Made by a program: the position numbers and the translations under genes. Positions 6,820 to 15,111 of a stretch of DNA of 18,342 nucleotides are shown here, piece by piece. Every line of letters starts with the position of its first letter. Position 1 is the first letter of the stretch. The stretch is from positions 1 to 18,342 of the forward strand of contig JAFYRB010000080.1 in the NCBI GenBank assembly GCA_017559615.1, read 5' to 3'. The DNA is from Alistipes sp. (lineage in GTDB: Bacteria > Bacteroidota > Bacteroidia > Bacteroidales > Rikenellaceae). The notes beneath the pieces were generated by a model. The model made no database searches, was not told the origin of the DNA, and saw only the letters and a list, made by a program, of their open reading frames with translations.

Positions 6820-8973
6820 ATGGGAAAGAAAAAGAATAAAAGGGGAAACAACCGCGATGAGCGTGCTTCGTTCATCGTAGATATGTTTAGGGAGTTTCCC
6901 GATAATAAGTTTTCGCTGAAGCATCTCGCCGCAGCCTCGGGAGGTGCCGATAGGGATGGTCGTACTATGACCTTTGCCATCGTGCGCCAGCTCGTTGAGG
7001 ATGGCTTTGTGGAGGAGGTGGCACGTAGCAAGTATCGCCTGTCGCGCTCGGCAATGCCACGTTATGCGGGTGTTGTAACCTCTATTACACCTTCGGCACT
7101 CTACGTTGCTGTGGAGGCGCTGGAGAGCGATGTCTTTGTGGCACGTCGCAATGGCTTTGGCGCGTTGGATGGCGATAGCGTGGAGTTAGTCGTAGCACGC
7201 CGCTCACGTGATGGCGAGTTGGAGGGTACTATCGTTGCAATTACGGAGCGAAGCACGAAGCCATATATCGGCACTGCACAGGTAACCTCGAATGCTATCT
7301 TTGTAACGCCCGATAGCCGCCGTCTGGCAACCGATATATACCTTGAGCGTAAGCGCTATCCGAAGGTTGAGGATGGCGATAAAATCTTGGTACGCGTTAC
7401 CGATTGGACTGAGGGCGATAGATTGCCCGTGGGTGAACTTGTCGAGATTCTCGGTAAGGCGGGAGATAACGATACGGAGATGCACGCCATCCTTGCGGAG
7501 TTCGACCTTCCATATCGCTTCGAGGAGGATGTACTTCGTGCTGCGGAGCGTATCCCAGGAGAGATTACCCAGGAGGAGATTGCCCGCCGTAGAGATATGC
7601 GTGATAGGGTAACCTTCACGATAGACCCTGCCGATGCGAAGGATTTCGATGATGCACTCTCGATTGTGGAGATTAAGCAGGGAGTATGGGAGATTGGTGT
7701 GCATATCGCCGATGTTACGCACTACGTAACCCCAGGTTCGGTGGTCGATAACGAGGCTTTGGAGCGTGCTACGTCGGTATATCTTGTCGACCGCACGGTG
7801 CCTATGCTTCCCGAGAGGTTGTGTAACGATCTTTGTTCGCTACGCCCTAACGAGGATAAGCTCTGCTTTTCGGCCGTATTTACTATGAACGAGAATGCCG
7901 AGATTTTGGAGGAGTGGTTTGGTCGTACGGTTATCCACTCCGACCGTCGATTTGCATACGAGGAGGCGCAGGAGGTTATCGAAACGGGACTTGGAGATTA
8001 CAATAGCGAGATTATCATCCTTCATACCCTTGCGCAGCAGCTTCGTGCGGCGCGTTTTAAGAGTGGTGCTATCGCCTTTGCACGTGACGAGGTACGCTTC
8101 CTCCTCGACGAGAAGGGACGTCCTACGGGTGTCTATACAAAGCAGCAGAAGGAGTCGAACCAACTTATCGAGGAGTTTATGCTCCTTGCCAATCGCCGTG
8201 TTGCGGAGTATTGTGCATATCGTATGTCTAATGGCCGTAAGGTTGCGCGCCCTATGGTCTTCCGTGTCCACGATGAGCCTTCGGAGGAGAAGCTCTCGCG
8301 CTTTAGGGAGTTTGCCTTGCGCTTTGGTCACTACTTCAAGGCCTCGAAGGGACGTGCCGTAGCGAAGGAGATGAACAAACTTCTAAATACGATTTCGGGC
8401 AGTGCTGAGTCGAATGCCATCACCACGCTTGCCGTACGCAGTATGGCAAAGGCGGTGTATACAACCGATAACATTGGCCATTACGGCTTGGCATTCCCTT
8501 ACTACACACACTTCACGTCGCCTATCCGCCGTTACCCCGATATGATGGTGCATCGCCTCTTGGCGTCATACCTTGCGGGCGATAAGCGTGCCGATAAGAC
8601 ACTCCTTGAGCAGCAGTGCGTACACTCTACCGAGCGCGAGATTTTAGCCTCGGAGGCCGAGCGCGCAAGCATCAAGTATAAGATGGCGGAGTTTATGAAG
8701 GACCACATTGGCGAGGAGTTCTCGGGTACGGTGTCGGGAATGACCGAGTGGGGTATCTACGTGGAGTTGGACGAGACGCACGTCGAGGGTATGGCCTTCT
8801 TGCGCGATATCTCGGACGACGACTACTTCCGCTTCGATGAGGCACGCTACGAGGTTGTGGGACGCAACTCGGGCATTACGCTAACACTCGGAAGCCCTGT
8901 GCGTGTGAAGGTTAAGCGTGTGGATATGAACCGCCGTACGCTCGACTTCCAGTTATTATTGAACAAACGTTAA
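6820..8973 (+). CDS. rnr: Ribonuclease R, 3'-5' exoribonuclease
   Basis: It has 717 residues and degrades structured RNA processively from the 3' end in the cytosol. A Lys-rich N-terminus and a winged-helix part (about 17-73) are followed by OB-type cold-shock regions (about 80-210). The RNB domain begins near 258, with DPADAKDFDDAL (269-280) supplying Asp269, Asp275, Asp277 and Asp278 for the two metal ions. HYGLAFPYYTHFTSPIRRYP (554-573) is the strongly conserved RNB signature. The C-terminal S1 domain spans about 632-715 and ends shortly after, so the long basic tail of E. coli RNase R is missing. The start is preceded by a purine-rich GTAGAAGAA tract. It lies 5 nt after the amidohydrolase gene and 3 nt before mqnC. 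Confidence 0.96.
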   Translation: MGKKKNKRGNNRDERASFIVDMFREFPDNKFSLKHLAAASGGADRDGRTMTFAIVRQLVEDGFVEEVARSKYRLSRSAMPRYAGVVTSITPSALYVAVEALESDVFVARRNGFGALDGDSVELVVARRSRDGELEGTIVAITERSTKPYIGTAQVTSNAIFVTPDSRRLATDIYLERKRYPKVEDGDKILVRVTDWTEGDRLPVGELVEILGKAGDNDTEMHAILAEFDLPYRFEEDVLRAAERIPGEITQEEIARRRDMRDRVTFTIDPADAKDFDDALSIVEIKQGVWEIGVHIADVTHYVTPGSVVDNEALERATSVYLVDRTVPMLPERLCNDLCSLRPNEDKLCFSAVFTMNENAEILEEWFGRTVIHSDRRFAYEEAQEVIETGLGDYNSEIIILHTLAQQLRAARFKSGAIAFARDEVRFLLDEKGRPTGVYTKQQKESNQLIEEFMLLANRRVAEYCAYRMSNGRKVARPMVFRVHDEPSEEKLSRFREFALRFGHYFKASKGRAVAKEMNKLLNTISGSAESNAITTLAVRSMAKAVYTTDNIGHYGLAFPYYTHFTSPIRRYPDMMVHRLLASYLAGDKRADKTLLEQQCVHSTEREILASEAERASIKYKMAEFMKDHIGEEFSGTVSGMTEWGIYVELDETHVEGMAFLRDISDDDYFRFDEARYEVVGRNSGITLTLGSPVRVKVKRVDMNRRTLDFQLLLNKR

Positions 8974-8976
8974 GCT

Positions 8977-10068
8977 ATGACAATAGAGGAGATATTGGAG
9001 AAGGCTCTTGAACGTGAGCCTTTAACTCGCGAGGAGGTGTATAAGCTCTACGATGAGGCTCCGTTGCAGTTGCTCGCGGGCGTTGCCGATACTATTCGCC
9101 GCAGCGTGGTGCGCGACCCTAACGTGGTTACGTGGCAGATAGACCGTAATGTAAATATCACAAACGTCTGCAAATCAGGATGTAAGTTCTGTAATTTTCA
9201 CTGCAAGCCACATCAGGAGGAGAGGGCATATATCACCACAATGGCGGAGTATCGCAAGAAGATTGATGAGGCTTTGGCATTGGGAGCTGACCAGCTACTA
9301 CTTCAGGGAGGACTACACCCACGCCTCGGCATAGATTTCTATGAGAAGCTCTTCTCGCAGCTCAAGAAGGAGTATCCTACGTTGCGCCTCAATGCTCTTG
9401 GCGCTCCCGAGGTGGCGCATATAGCCACCATCAGTGGTATCTCTACACGTGAGACATTGGAGCGTCTGCGTGCTGCGGGACTTGACACGTTGCCAGGTGC
9501 TGGTGCGGAGATTCTCTCGGAGCGTGTGCGTAAGATTATCTCACCTGCGAAGCCTTCGGCCCACGATTGGGTGAAGGTTATGCACGAGGCACACCTCTTG
9601 GGTATCCCTACTACGGCAACGATGATGTATGGCCACGTGGAGAGTGCGCACGAGCGTATGGACCACCTTATCGCTATCCGCGACCTTCAGGCGCATAAGC
9701 CCGAGGGCTCACGAGGCTTCACGGCCTTTATTCCGTGGGTATTCTGCCCTACGGGTACGCAGCTCGAGAAGGAGGGCATCGCACCACGTTTCTCGCCTAC
9801 GGAGTATCTGCGTATCGTGGCTATGAGCCGTATTGTGTTGAATAACATCGACAACATTCAGGCATCGTGGCTCACTGTGGGTAAGGAGGTTGCCGAGATT
9901 GCTCTTAAGAGTGGCGCAAATGATATGGGCTCGATTATGATTGAGGAGAATGTGGTATCGTCTGCGGGTGCTACAACGCGCTTCGATAAGGAGGCTATGC
10001 AGGCTACTATTCGCCGTGCGGGCTTCACACCACGACTTCGTAATCAGCTCTATGAGTATCGCGATTAG
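8977..10068 (+). CDS. mqnC: Cyclic dehypoxanthinyl futalosine synthase (radical SAM)
   Basis: MqnC cyclises dehypoxanthine futalosine in the futalosine route to menaquinone, using a 4Fe-4S cluster and S-adenosylmethionine. It has 363 residues, as usual for the family. The cluster cysteines lie in CKSGCKFC (Cys65, Cys69, Cys72). Further landmarks are LLLQGGLHP (107-115), LPGAGAEIL (172-180), ATMMYGHVE (214-222), FIPWVFCPTG (251-260), NIQASWLTVGK (293-303) and GANDMGSIMIEENVV (313-327). The last two, with the dominant TATMMYGH motif, favour MqnC over its homologue MqnE. None of the other futalosine genes is in the window. Last gene of the operon, only 3 nt after rnr, so probably translationally coupled. 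A strong terminator follows. Confidence 0.93.
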   Translation: MTIEEILEKALEREPLTREEVYKLYDEAPLQLLAGVADTIRRSVVRDPNVVTWQIDRNVNITNVCKSGCKFCNFHCKPHQEERAYITTMAEYRKKIDEALALGADQLLLQGGLHPRLGIDFYEKLFSQLKKEYPTLRLNALGAPEVAHIATISGISTRETLERLRAAGLDTLPGAGAEILSERVRKIISPAKPSAHDWVKVMHEAHLLGIPTTATMMYGHVESAHERMDHLIAIRDLQAHKPEGSRGFTAFIPWVFCPTGTQLEKEGIAPRFSPTEYLRIVAMSRIVLNNIDNIQASWLTVGKEVAEIALKSGANDMGSIMIEENVVSSAGATTRFDKEAMQATIRRAGFTPRLRNQLYEYRD

Positions 10069-10089
10069 CGGGTAATTGGGCGTAAAAAG

Positions 10090-10122
10090 TAAGGGTGTCT
10101 TTCATCGCGAAAGACACCCTTA
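10090..10122. terminator. Bidirectional terminator between convergent operons
   Basis: A perfect 14-bp stem (10090-10103 with 10109-10122) has a 5-nt loop. On the minus strand it is followed by CTTTTTAC, and on the plus strand by a weaker TCTATTTG tract. It sits between the stops of mqnC (10068) and the coiled-coil gene (10143) and serves both. Confidence 0.88.
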
Positions 10123-10142
10123 TCTATTTGTTGCTCTTCGAT

Positions 10143-10841
10143 TTATAGCAATTCCTCTGTGTCGATGGTAGACACCTCCTCTACGATACGTAGCTCACGG
10201 CCCAACTGCAACTTATTTGCAAGGATGATAATCTCGTTCTTATGCTCCATCTCTGCGATTTCAGCCTCCTTGCTCATAATCTCCTCCTCCATCTTGCCAA
10301 TCTCGTTGAGCATCTCCTGTGGATATCCCTCCTCGATAATCTTCTCGGCATACTCCTCCTTGGCAACTACGAGGAGCTCCAACTCCGCGCGCATATTCTC
10401 AATCAAGATCTTGTTCTCGGCGAGTTTCTTAAGCTCCTCTGCCTCGTCGCCAAGTGCTACGGTCCACGCTGCGTTGAGGTCGCTGATTGTGGTGTTTAGT
10501 GTAGTCTGCTGCTCGTTGAGGTAATCCTCCTCGGCACGGAAGGCTGCACGACGCTCACCCGCCTCGTCCAAGATAGGCTCATACAACGATTTGAAATACA
10601 ATGCCTTGGCGCCGCTGTAACTCTTGCGGTAGGCAATCTCATACTGCGATGCAAGACGCTCCACCTCGCGAAGGTCTGCCTCGGTGTGTACGGTCTCGGC
10701 GAGGTGCGCAAGGTGCTGCGCATCCTTCTCTGGTGTAGTGAGGTGTACGCGCGACTCGCAACGTGTGCCGAGAAGCAAACCTACTACAAAAAGTGTATAG
10801 ATGGTGGCGAGTATCGCCTTCTGCTTTCTATTGTTCTTCAT
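10143..10841 (-). CDS. Membrane-anchored coiled-coil protein, function unknown
   Basis: I do not recognise this 232-residue protein. It has a basic start (MKNNRKQK), one membrane segment near 9-26 and a long charged helical body, probably on the outer side of the inner membrane. Residues 133-215 have heptad-like Leu/Glu spacing that suggests a coiled coil (EEELKKL-, MEEEIMSKEAEIAEMEHKNE-type stretches). Residues 55-93 resemble the C-terminal half of the 90-residue lipoprotein encoded 14 nt upstream: R, YExA(Y/F)R, G, L.F and IL(D/N)(E/D) line up without gaps. The two genes therefore look like paralogues or partners. A bidirectional terminator follows, so it is the last gene of its operon. Confidence 0.75.
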   Translation of the reverse strand: MKNNRKQKAILATIYTLFVVGLLLGTRCESRVHLTTPEKDAQHLAHLAETVHTEADLREVERLASQYEIAYRKSYSGAKALYFKSLYEPILDEAGERRAAFRAEEDYLNEQQTTLNTTISDLNAAWTVALGDEAEELKKLAENKILIENMRAELELLVVAKEEYAEKIIEEGYPQEMLNEIGKMEEEIMSKEAEIAEMEHKNEIIILANKLQLGRELRIVEEVSTIDTEELL

Positions 10842-10855
10842 AGTTGTAGTTCGGT

Positions 10856-11128
10856 TTAGTCGTTAAGTATTGCGTTACACTCCTCGAGGAAAATAAGGTA
10901 TGACTCGCCGCCAATTTGTGTACGGAATGCCTCCTCGTATGCCTTCAACTTATCTGCCGCAGCGCGGAACTCCTCGTATGAGGTAGCCTCCTTAACCGCC
11001 GTAGCAAGCTCATAGCTGAGATTGTAAGCCTCGTTAAGGTGGTTCTGCTCGTCGATTTTAATCTCGCTCTTGCCACCGCCACACGCCATAAGGGCAAGTG
11101 CGCAACCAAGAATGATACTCTTTTTCAT
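10856..11128 (-). CDS. Small lipoprotein of 90 residues, function unknown
   Basis: The signal has lipobox LMAC with Cys16, then GGGKSEIKID. The mature part is about 75 residues and all-helical by appearance, with EEFRAAADKLKAYEEAFR (52-69) followed by a Gly-Gly turn and a second helix ending in AILND. It is related to residues 55-93 of the downstream membrane protein. It lies 21 nt after the rRNA methyltransferase gene and 14 nt before the coiled-coil gene, so co-transcription is likely. No function can be assigned. Confidence 0.75.
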   Translation of the reverse strand: MKKSIILGCALALMACGGGKSEIKIDEQNHLNEAYNLSYELATAVKEATSYEEFRAAADKLKAYEEAFRTQIGGESYLIFLEECNAILND

Positions 11129-11149
11129 CTTTTATAACAAATTTATGGG

Positions 11150-12355
11150 TTACTCTACATATACAACCAAGCCCTTAAGGTACTCACCCTCTGGATGATA
11201 GATGTTGATAGGGTGGTCGGCAGGCTGTGTTAGCTGACCTATGATACGCACCTTACGGCGTGCAATTGCCGCAGCCGTAAATATCGTTGTGCGGAAGAGG
11301 TCGCGGCTTACGGCCTGTGAGCAGGAGAAGGTGAAGAGAATACCTCCTGGGCGAATCTTCTCCAACGCACGTGCGTTAATCTTCTTATATCCCTGCAAGG
11401 CGTTACCCAACACCTTATGGTGCTTTGCGAAGGCTGGTGGGTCGAGGATGATAAGGTCGTAGTCCGAATCAATATCCTTCAAGTACTCCACAGCGTTGCA
11501 AGCGATAGCCTTATGTGGTGCCTCGGCTCCGAAGTTGAGTGTCACGTTCTCCTCGGCAAGCTTCACAGCACGCTCCGAGAGGTCAATAGACACCACCTCC
11601 GTAGCACCACCCGCCATAGCCGCCACCGAGAAACCACCCGTATAGCAGAAGGTGTTCAACACTTTGCGTCCCTTCGAGTACTGACGCACCAAGTCGCGGT
11701 TTACACGCTGGTCGATGAAGAAACCTGTCTTCTGGCCCTCCTCCCAGTTAACCTTGAACTTTAGGCCATTCTCCAAAACTACCATATCGCGTGATGAGCT
11801 ACGGCCCCAAAGGTAGCCGTCGATAGCTCCGAGGTCGGCCTTGAACGGCAACGTCTGTGAACTCTTGTCGTAGATAGCCTCCAGCTTGTCGCCATACGCC
11901 TCGCGCAACGCCTCGGTGATGTTGGCGCGCGAGTAGTACATACCCACAGAGTGGCACTGCACAACTGCCGTACGCTCATATACGTCAATCACAAGACCTG
12001 GCAAGAGGTCGCCCTCGCCGTGTACCAAGCGGTAGCACGTAGTCTCCTTATTCTCGCTCAATCCCAATGCCTTACGAATGTTCAGCGCCTCGGCAATGCG
12101 GCGATTCCACCACGCTTGGTCAATCTCCTCCTTCTCGAACGTGAGGACACGTACGGCGATAGAGCCTATCTGCCAATGTCCGCGTGCGATGAACTCTCCC
12201 TGCTTGGTTACAACATCTACGATATCTCCCTCCTTGAGAGGCTCCAACCCCTCCGAGATACGCTCTATAGCTCCCGAGAATACCCAGGGATGACAACGCT
12301 GTAACGACTCCTCCTTGCCACGACGTAGGTGGGCTATGTTTATATTTTTAGCCAT
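11150..12355 (-). CDS. rlmI: RlmI-type class I SAM-dependent rRNA (m5C) methyltransferase
   Basis: In E. coli, RlmI methylates C1962 of 23S rRNA; here the target is inferred from family. It has 401 residues. An N-terminal PUA-like RNA-binding part (about 2-75, with RCHPWVFSGAI at 20-30) is followed by EEGQKTGFFIDQR (205-217), the SAM loop NTFCYTGGFSV (234-244), DPPAF (305-309) and SCSQAV (344-349), whose Cys345 fits the catalytic cysteine of m5C enzymes. Length and order match the family. It is the second gene of a minus-strand operon, 17 nt after the exonuclease gene, so the operon pairs two RNA-related activities with two unknown envelope proteins. Confidence 0.93.
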   Translation of the reverse strand: MAKNINIAHLRRGKEESLQRCHPWVFSGAIERISEGLEPLKEGDIVDVVTKQGEFIARGHWQIGSIAVRVLTFEKEEIDQAWWNRRIAEALNIRKALGLSENKETTCYRLVHGEGDLLPGLVIDVYERTAVVQCHSVGMYYSRANITEALREAYGDKLEAIYDKSSQTLPFKADLGAIDGYLWGRSSSRDMVVLENGLKFKVNWEEGQKTGFFIDQRVNRDLVRQYSKGRKVLNTFCYTGGFSVAAMAGGATEVVSIDLSERAVKLAEENVTLNFGAEAPHKAIACNAVEYLKDIDSDYDLIILDPPAFAKHHKVLGNALQGYKKINARALEKIRPGGILFTFSCSQAVSRDLFRTTIFTAAAIARRKVRIIGQLTQPADHPINIYHPEGEYLKGLVVYVE

Positions 12356-12372
12356 AGATATATGGTTTTGTT

Positions 12373-13071
12373 TTACTCTTTCGGTGTTGTGTGTGTGGTG
12401 CTGCGATGACGCTTGCGGCGACGCTTATGTGGCTGTGGCACTGCGGTTTGCATCGTAGGCATCACGGAGATAATATGCAGTGGCTCGCTCTTTGGCTCCA
12501 CCCTCTGAAGTTCGTTGAGAATCTCGACGCATACCCACGCATCTGTCGCGGCATACTCTCGCTGCTGCTCGGTGAGCGTCTCGGCCTCCCAGTTACTCAA
12601 CCTCTGCGCCTTCGACACCCGTCTATTCAGCACAATAGAGGCCAACTTACGCAAGCTCTTCTCCTCGATTCCCCATCTCGAAGCCTCGACCTGAAGGTCC
12701 ACAAATCCATCGGCGTGGAAGTTACGTAGGGCGTGCAACGCACGGATATCGCCCGTAACATCGGCACCCACCTTGAGAATCTGGCGCGAGCCGAGAATCT
12801 TCAGGATGCGGTTATCGAGTCTTACGTGCGAGAGACGGAAGAGGTAGCAGGTGTCGGGTGTTGAGAGCTGCAATAGTCCCACCTTATACGACACTCCTGC
12901 GCGGAACGAAGGGCGGGTTTCGGTGTCGAAACCAATGATAGCGTGGCGCTTGAGGTCGTCACACGCCGCCTCAATCTGCTCTGGCTTATCCACAATAACA
13001 ATGCTTCCCTCGAAGCGTGCTACGGGGAGTGCTGCCACAGTATCGTTATCTATCGTACTTCGAAACGCCAT
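12373..13071 (-). CDS. 3'-5' exonuclease of the DEDDy (RNase D-like) family
   Basis: It has 232 residues and holds the three exonuclease motifs. Motif I is GFDTE (47-51) with Asp49 and Glu51; motif II is VGADVTGDIRAL (101-112) with Asp108; motif III is YAATD (173-177) with Tyr173 and Asp177. It lacks the HRDC domains of true RNase D, so it is the short single-domain form common in Bacteroidota; DNA or RNA substrate cannot be told. The C-terminus (about 205-232) is Pro/His/Thr-rich and contains a KRRRKRHR cluster (216-223), probably a nucleic-acid contact. First gene of the operon, 50 nt after recQ. Confidence 0.9.
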   Translation of the reverse strand: MAFRSTIDNDTVAALPVARFEGSIVIVDKPEQIEAACDDLKRHAIIGFDTETRPSFRAGVSYKVGLLQLSTPDTCYLFRLSHVRLDNRILKILGSRQILKVGADVTGDIRALHALRNFHADGFVDLQVEASRWGIEEKSLRKLASIVLNRRVSKAQRLSNWEAETLTEQQREYAATDAWVCVEILNELQRVEPKSEPLHIISVMPTMQTAVPQPHKRRRKRHRSTTHTTPKE

Positions 13072-13116
13072 TCTTTGAAAATGATTCCTGCGAGATGTTT
13101 ACTCTAAAATATCCGC

Positions 13117-13124
13117 CAAAGTTA
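13117..13124 (-). promoter_or_regulatory. Possible -7 element for the exonuclease-rlmI operon, overlapping the recQ stop
   Basis: TAACTTTG on the minus strand (13124-13117) fits TAnnTTTG, and its first three bases are the TAA stop of recQ. Transcription would start near 13111, giving a leader of about 40 nt. No convincing -33 TTTG is seen, and read-through from recQ is also possible because I see no terminator between the two. Confidence 0.45.
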
Positions 13125-15044
13125 CTTAATAATTTTCACTTTTCCACTCTCGGAAATCGAAATTTTTCCTTCGCGGAGCATTTTATCTATCTCGTGGACT
13201 ATCGTCTGGTCGTCAGCGGGGATGTTAGCAACTATATCTTTAACGCTTAATGCGCTGATTCTTAGCATCTTTAATATCTGCTCGGCGATATGCGCGGTGC
13301 TATTCTGCTGTGTGCCACGTTTTGCGCGACATATATCACATACACCACAAGGCTTACACTCCTTCGTGCCGAAGTACTCCTCTATGATGTTGCTACGACA
13401 CTTATCCATAGACTCAACATAGCGTAGCATATTTGTAAATCGCTCAAGGGCAAGGTTGTAGCGATGGTGGTAGGTCTCGGGTGCTATGAATACATCGGAG
13501 GTTGCAAGGCGCTCCGAGTTGAAGTAAATCATCGGAGAGTGCGATGCGGGGATATAACGTATGACGTGCATACGCCATAGCATCTTCAACAGCTCGTGAA
13601 CACGCATTGGCGATAGCTCCGTAGCGGCAGCGATACTCAACTCGTCGATAGAGCGGAAGTGAGTGAAGACACCGTTGTAGAGGCGCAAGATGGCATATAG
13701 CATCTTGTCCATATCGTTACCTCCGGCGTTGAGTTTGTAGAGTGCATCGCGGCTGCAGCAAAACATAAGCTTCGCGGGGTTATCCTGCTCGTCGAGCAGC
13801 GTTATTAAGTTGTTCTGCTCCAGAATCTTAAGCGCGTGGGTGACGTTTGTCGACGAGAGGTTTGCCTTGTGGCAGAAGTCGTAGATGTTGAAGAGAAACG
13901 AAGCCCCCTCGCCATCGCCCACAGCCACCTGAAGATAGTTGCAGATTAGCTCATAGATGCGCTTGATATTTGGTATTGGCGGGAACTCCGCCTTGAAGAG
14001 CCTCTCGACACGCTCCTTATCCTCGGGGCCGAGCAGAAGTACGGCGTAGCTACGCAATCCATCACGTCCCGCACGTCCCGCCTCCTGATAGTAAGCCTCC
14101 AGCGAGTCGCAGAGGTGGTAGTGTACCACAAAGCGCACATCAGCCTTGTCGATACCCATACCGAAGGCGTTGGTAGCCACGATGATACGCACCTTACCCT
14201 GTTGCCAATCATCCTGACGTAGGTTGCGCTCCATAGCTGGCAATCCTGCGTGGTAGAAGCTGGCGCTGTAACCCTCACTTTGTAGCTGCTCGGCAAGCTG
14301 CTCACACGCCTCACGAGTACGGGCATAGATGATTCCCGAGCCTGGAACGTTGTCGATAATTCGCAGTAGGTGGTAGAACTTATCTTCGACCTCTCGAACT
14401 ACGAACGAGAGGTTTGGACGGGCGAAACTTGTGCGTAGGATATGTGGCTCGCGAAAGCCAAGATGATACATAATATCCTTTGCTACGATATCTGTTGCTG
14501 AGGCAGTTAGAGCAAGGATAGTTGCGTTAGGAGCATATTGACGTAGCTCCGCGATACGTAGGTACGAGGGGCGGAAGTCGTAGCCCCACTGCGAGATACA
14601 GTGAGCCTCATCAACGGCGATAAGGCTGATGTTCATACTTCGCAGACGTACCCTGAAGGCCTCGGTTGCCAGACGCTCTGGGGCGATGTAGAGGAGCTTC
14701 ACGTCGCCATACGTGCAGTTGTCGAGAGCTATTTCGATGCGTCGTGGGTCCATACCCGAGTGTACGGCAACGGCAGCGATATCGCGTTTGCGGAGTTGGT
14801 CCACCTGGTCCTTCATCAGCGCGATAAGGGGTGTTACGACAATCGTAAGTCCCTCAAACATAAGGGCTGGCACCTGATAGGTGAGCGACTTACCGCCTCC
14901 CGTAGGCATAAGTGCCAACGTATCTCGCCCCGCAAGCACCGAGGCTATGATATCACCCTGCACAGGGCGGAAACTCTCGTAGCCCCACTTTTGGCGGAGG
15001 ATATCCTCGGCGGAGGTTGTGGTATGGATGTCGTTCTCTATCAT
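13122..15044 (-). CDS. recQ: ATP-dependent DNA helicase RecQ, Bacteroidota short type
   Basis: It unwinds DNA 3' to 5' in recombination and repair. It has 640 residues. Motif 0 is FRPVQ (25-29); Walker A is MPTGGGKS (46-53); the DEAH box is 145-148, followed by CISQWGYDFRPSY; motif VI is QEAGRAGRDG (320-329). Unlike E. coli RecQ, about 190 residues (355-545) with winged-helix character lie between the helicase core and the zinc cysteines, which come late: Cys549 and then PCGVCDIC (565-572). A small C-terminal winged-helix-like part ends the protein; no HRDC domain is evident. The start follows a TAACTTTG element so closely that the message may have almost no leader. Confidence 0.94.
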   Translation of the reverse strand: MIENDIHTTTSAEDILRQKWGYESFRPVQGDIIASVLAGRDTLALMPTGGGKSLTYQVPALMFEGLTIVVTPLIALMKDQVDQLRKRDIAAVAVHSGMDPRRIEIALDNCTYGDVKLLYIAPERLATEAFRVRLRSMNISLIAVDEAHCISQWGYDFRPSYLRIAELRQYAPNATILALTASATDIVAKDIMYHLGFREPHILRTSFARPNLSFVVREVEDKFYHLLRIIDNVPGSGIIYARTREACEQLAEQLQSEGYSASFYHAGLPAMERNLRQDDWQQGKVRIIVATNAFGMGIDKADVRFVVHYHLCDSLEAYYQEAGRAGRDGLRSYAVLLLGPEDKERVERLFKAEFPPIPNIKRIYELICNYLQVAVGDGEGASFLFNIYDFCHKANLSSTNVTHALKILEQNNLITLLDEQDNPAKLMFCCSRDALYKLNAGGNDMDKMLYAILRLYNGVFTHFRSIDELSIAAATELSPMRVHELLKMLWRMHVIRYIPASHSPMIYFNSERLATSDVFIAPETYHHRYNLALERFTNMLRYVESMDKCRSNIIEEYFGTKECKPCGVCDICRAKRGTQQNSTAHIAEQILKMLRISALSVKDIVANIPADDQTIVHEIDKMLREGKISISESGKVKIIK

Positions 15045-15048
15045 AGTG

Positions 15049-15056
15049 CAAAGTTA
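15049..15056 (-). promoter_or_regulatory. Likely -7 element of recQ, directly before the ATG
   Basis: TAACTTTG on the minus strand (15056-15049) fits TAnnTTTG, and only four bases separate it from the recQ ATG at 15044. A start site 4-7 nt downstream would give a leaderless or nearly leaderless message. There is no clear -33 element. Confidence 0.45.
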
Positions 15057-15075
15057 CAATTTTTTGTACTCTTTT

Positions 15076-15106
15076 CATATTCTGTGGAATTTTTTTCTTA
15101 TCTTTG
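15076..15106 (+). promoter_or_regulatory. Likely promoter of the metal-acquisition operon
   Basis: TATCTTTG (15099-15106) fits the -7 consensus TAnnTTTG. A TTTTC tract ending at 15076 is about 22 bp upstream and is a weak -33 match. The start would be near 15112, which is the first base of a perfect inverted repeat. The leader would be about 100 nt. Confidence 0.55.
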
Positions 15107-15111
15107 CCGCG

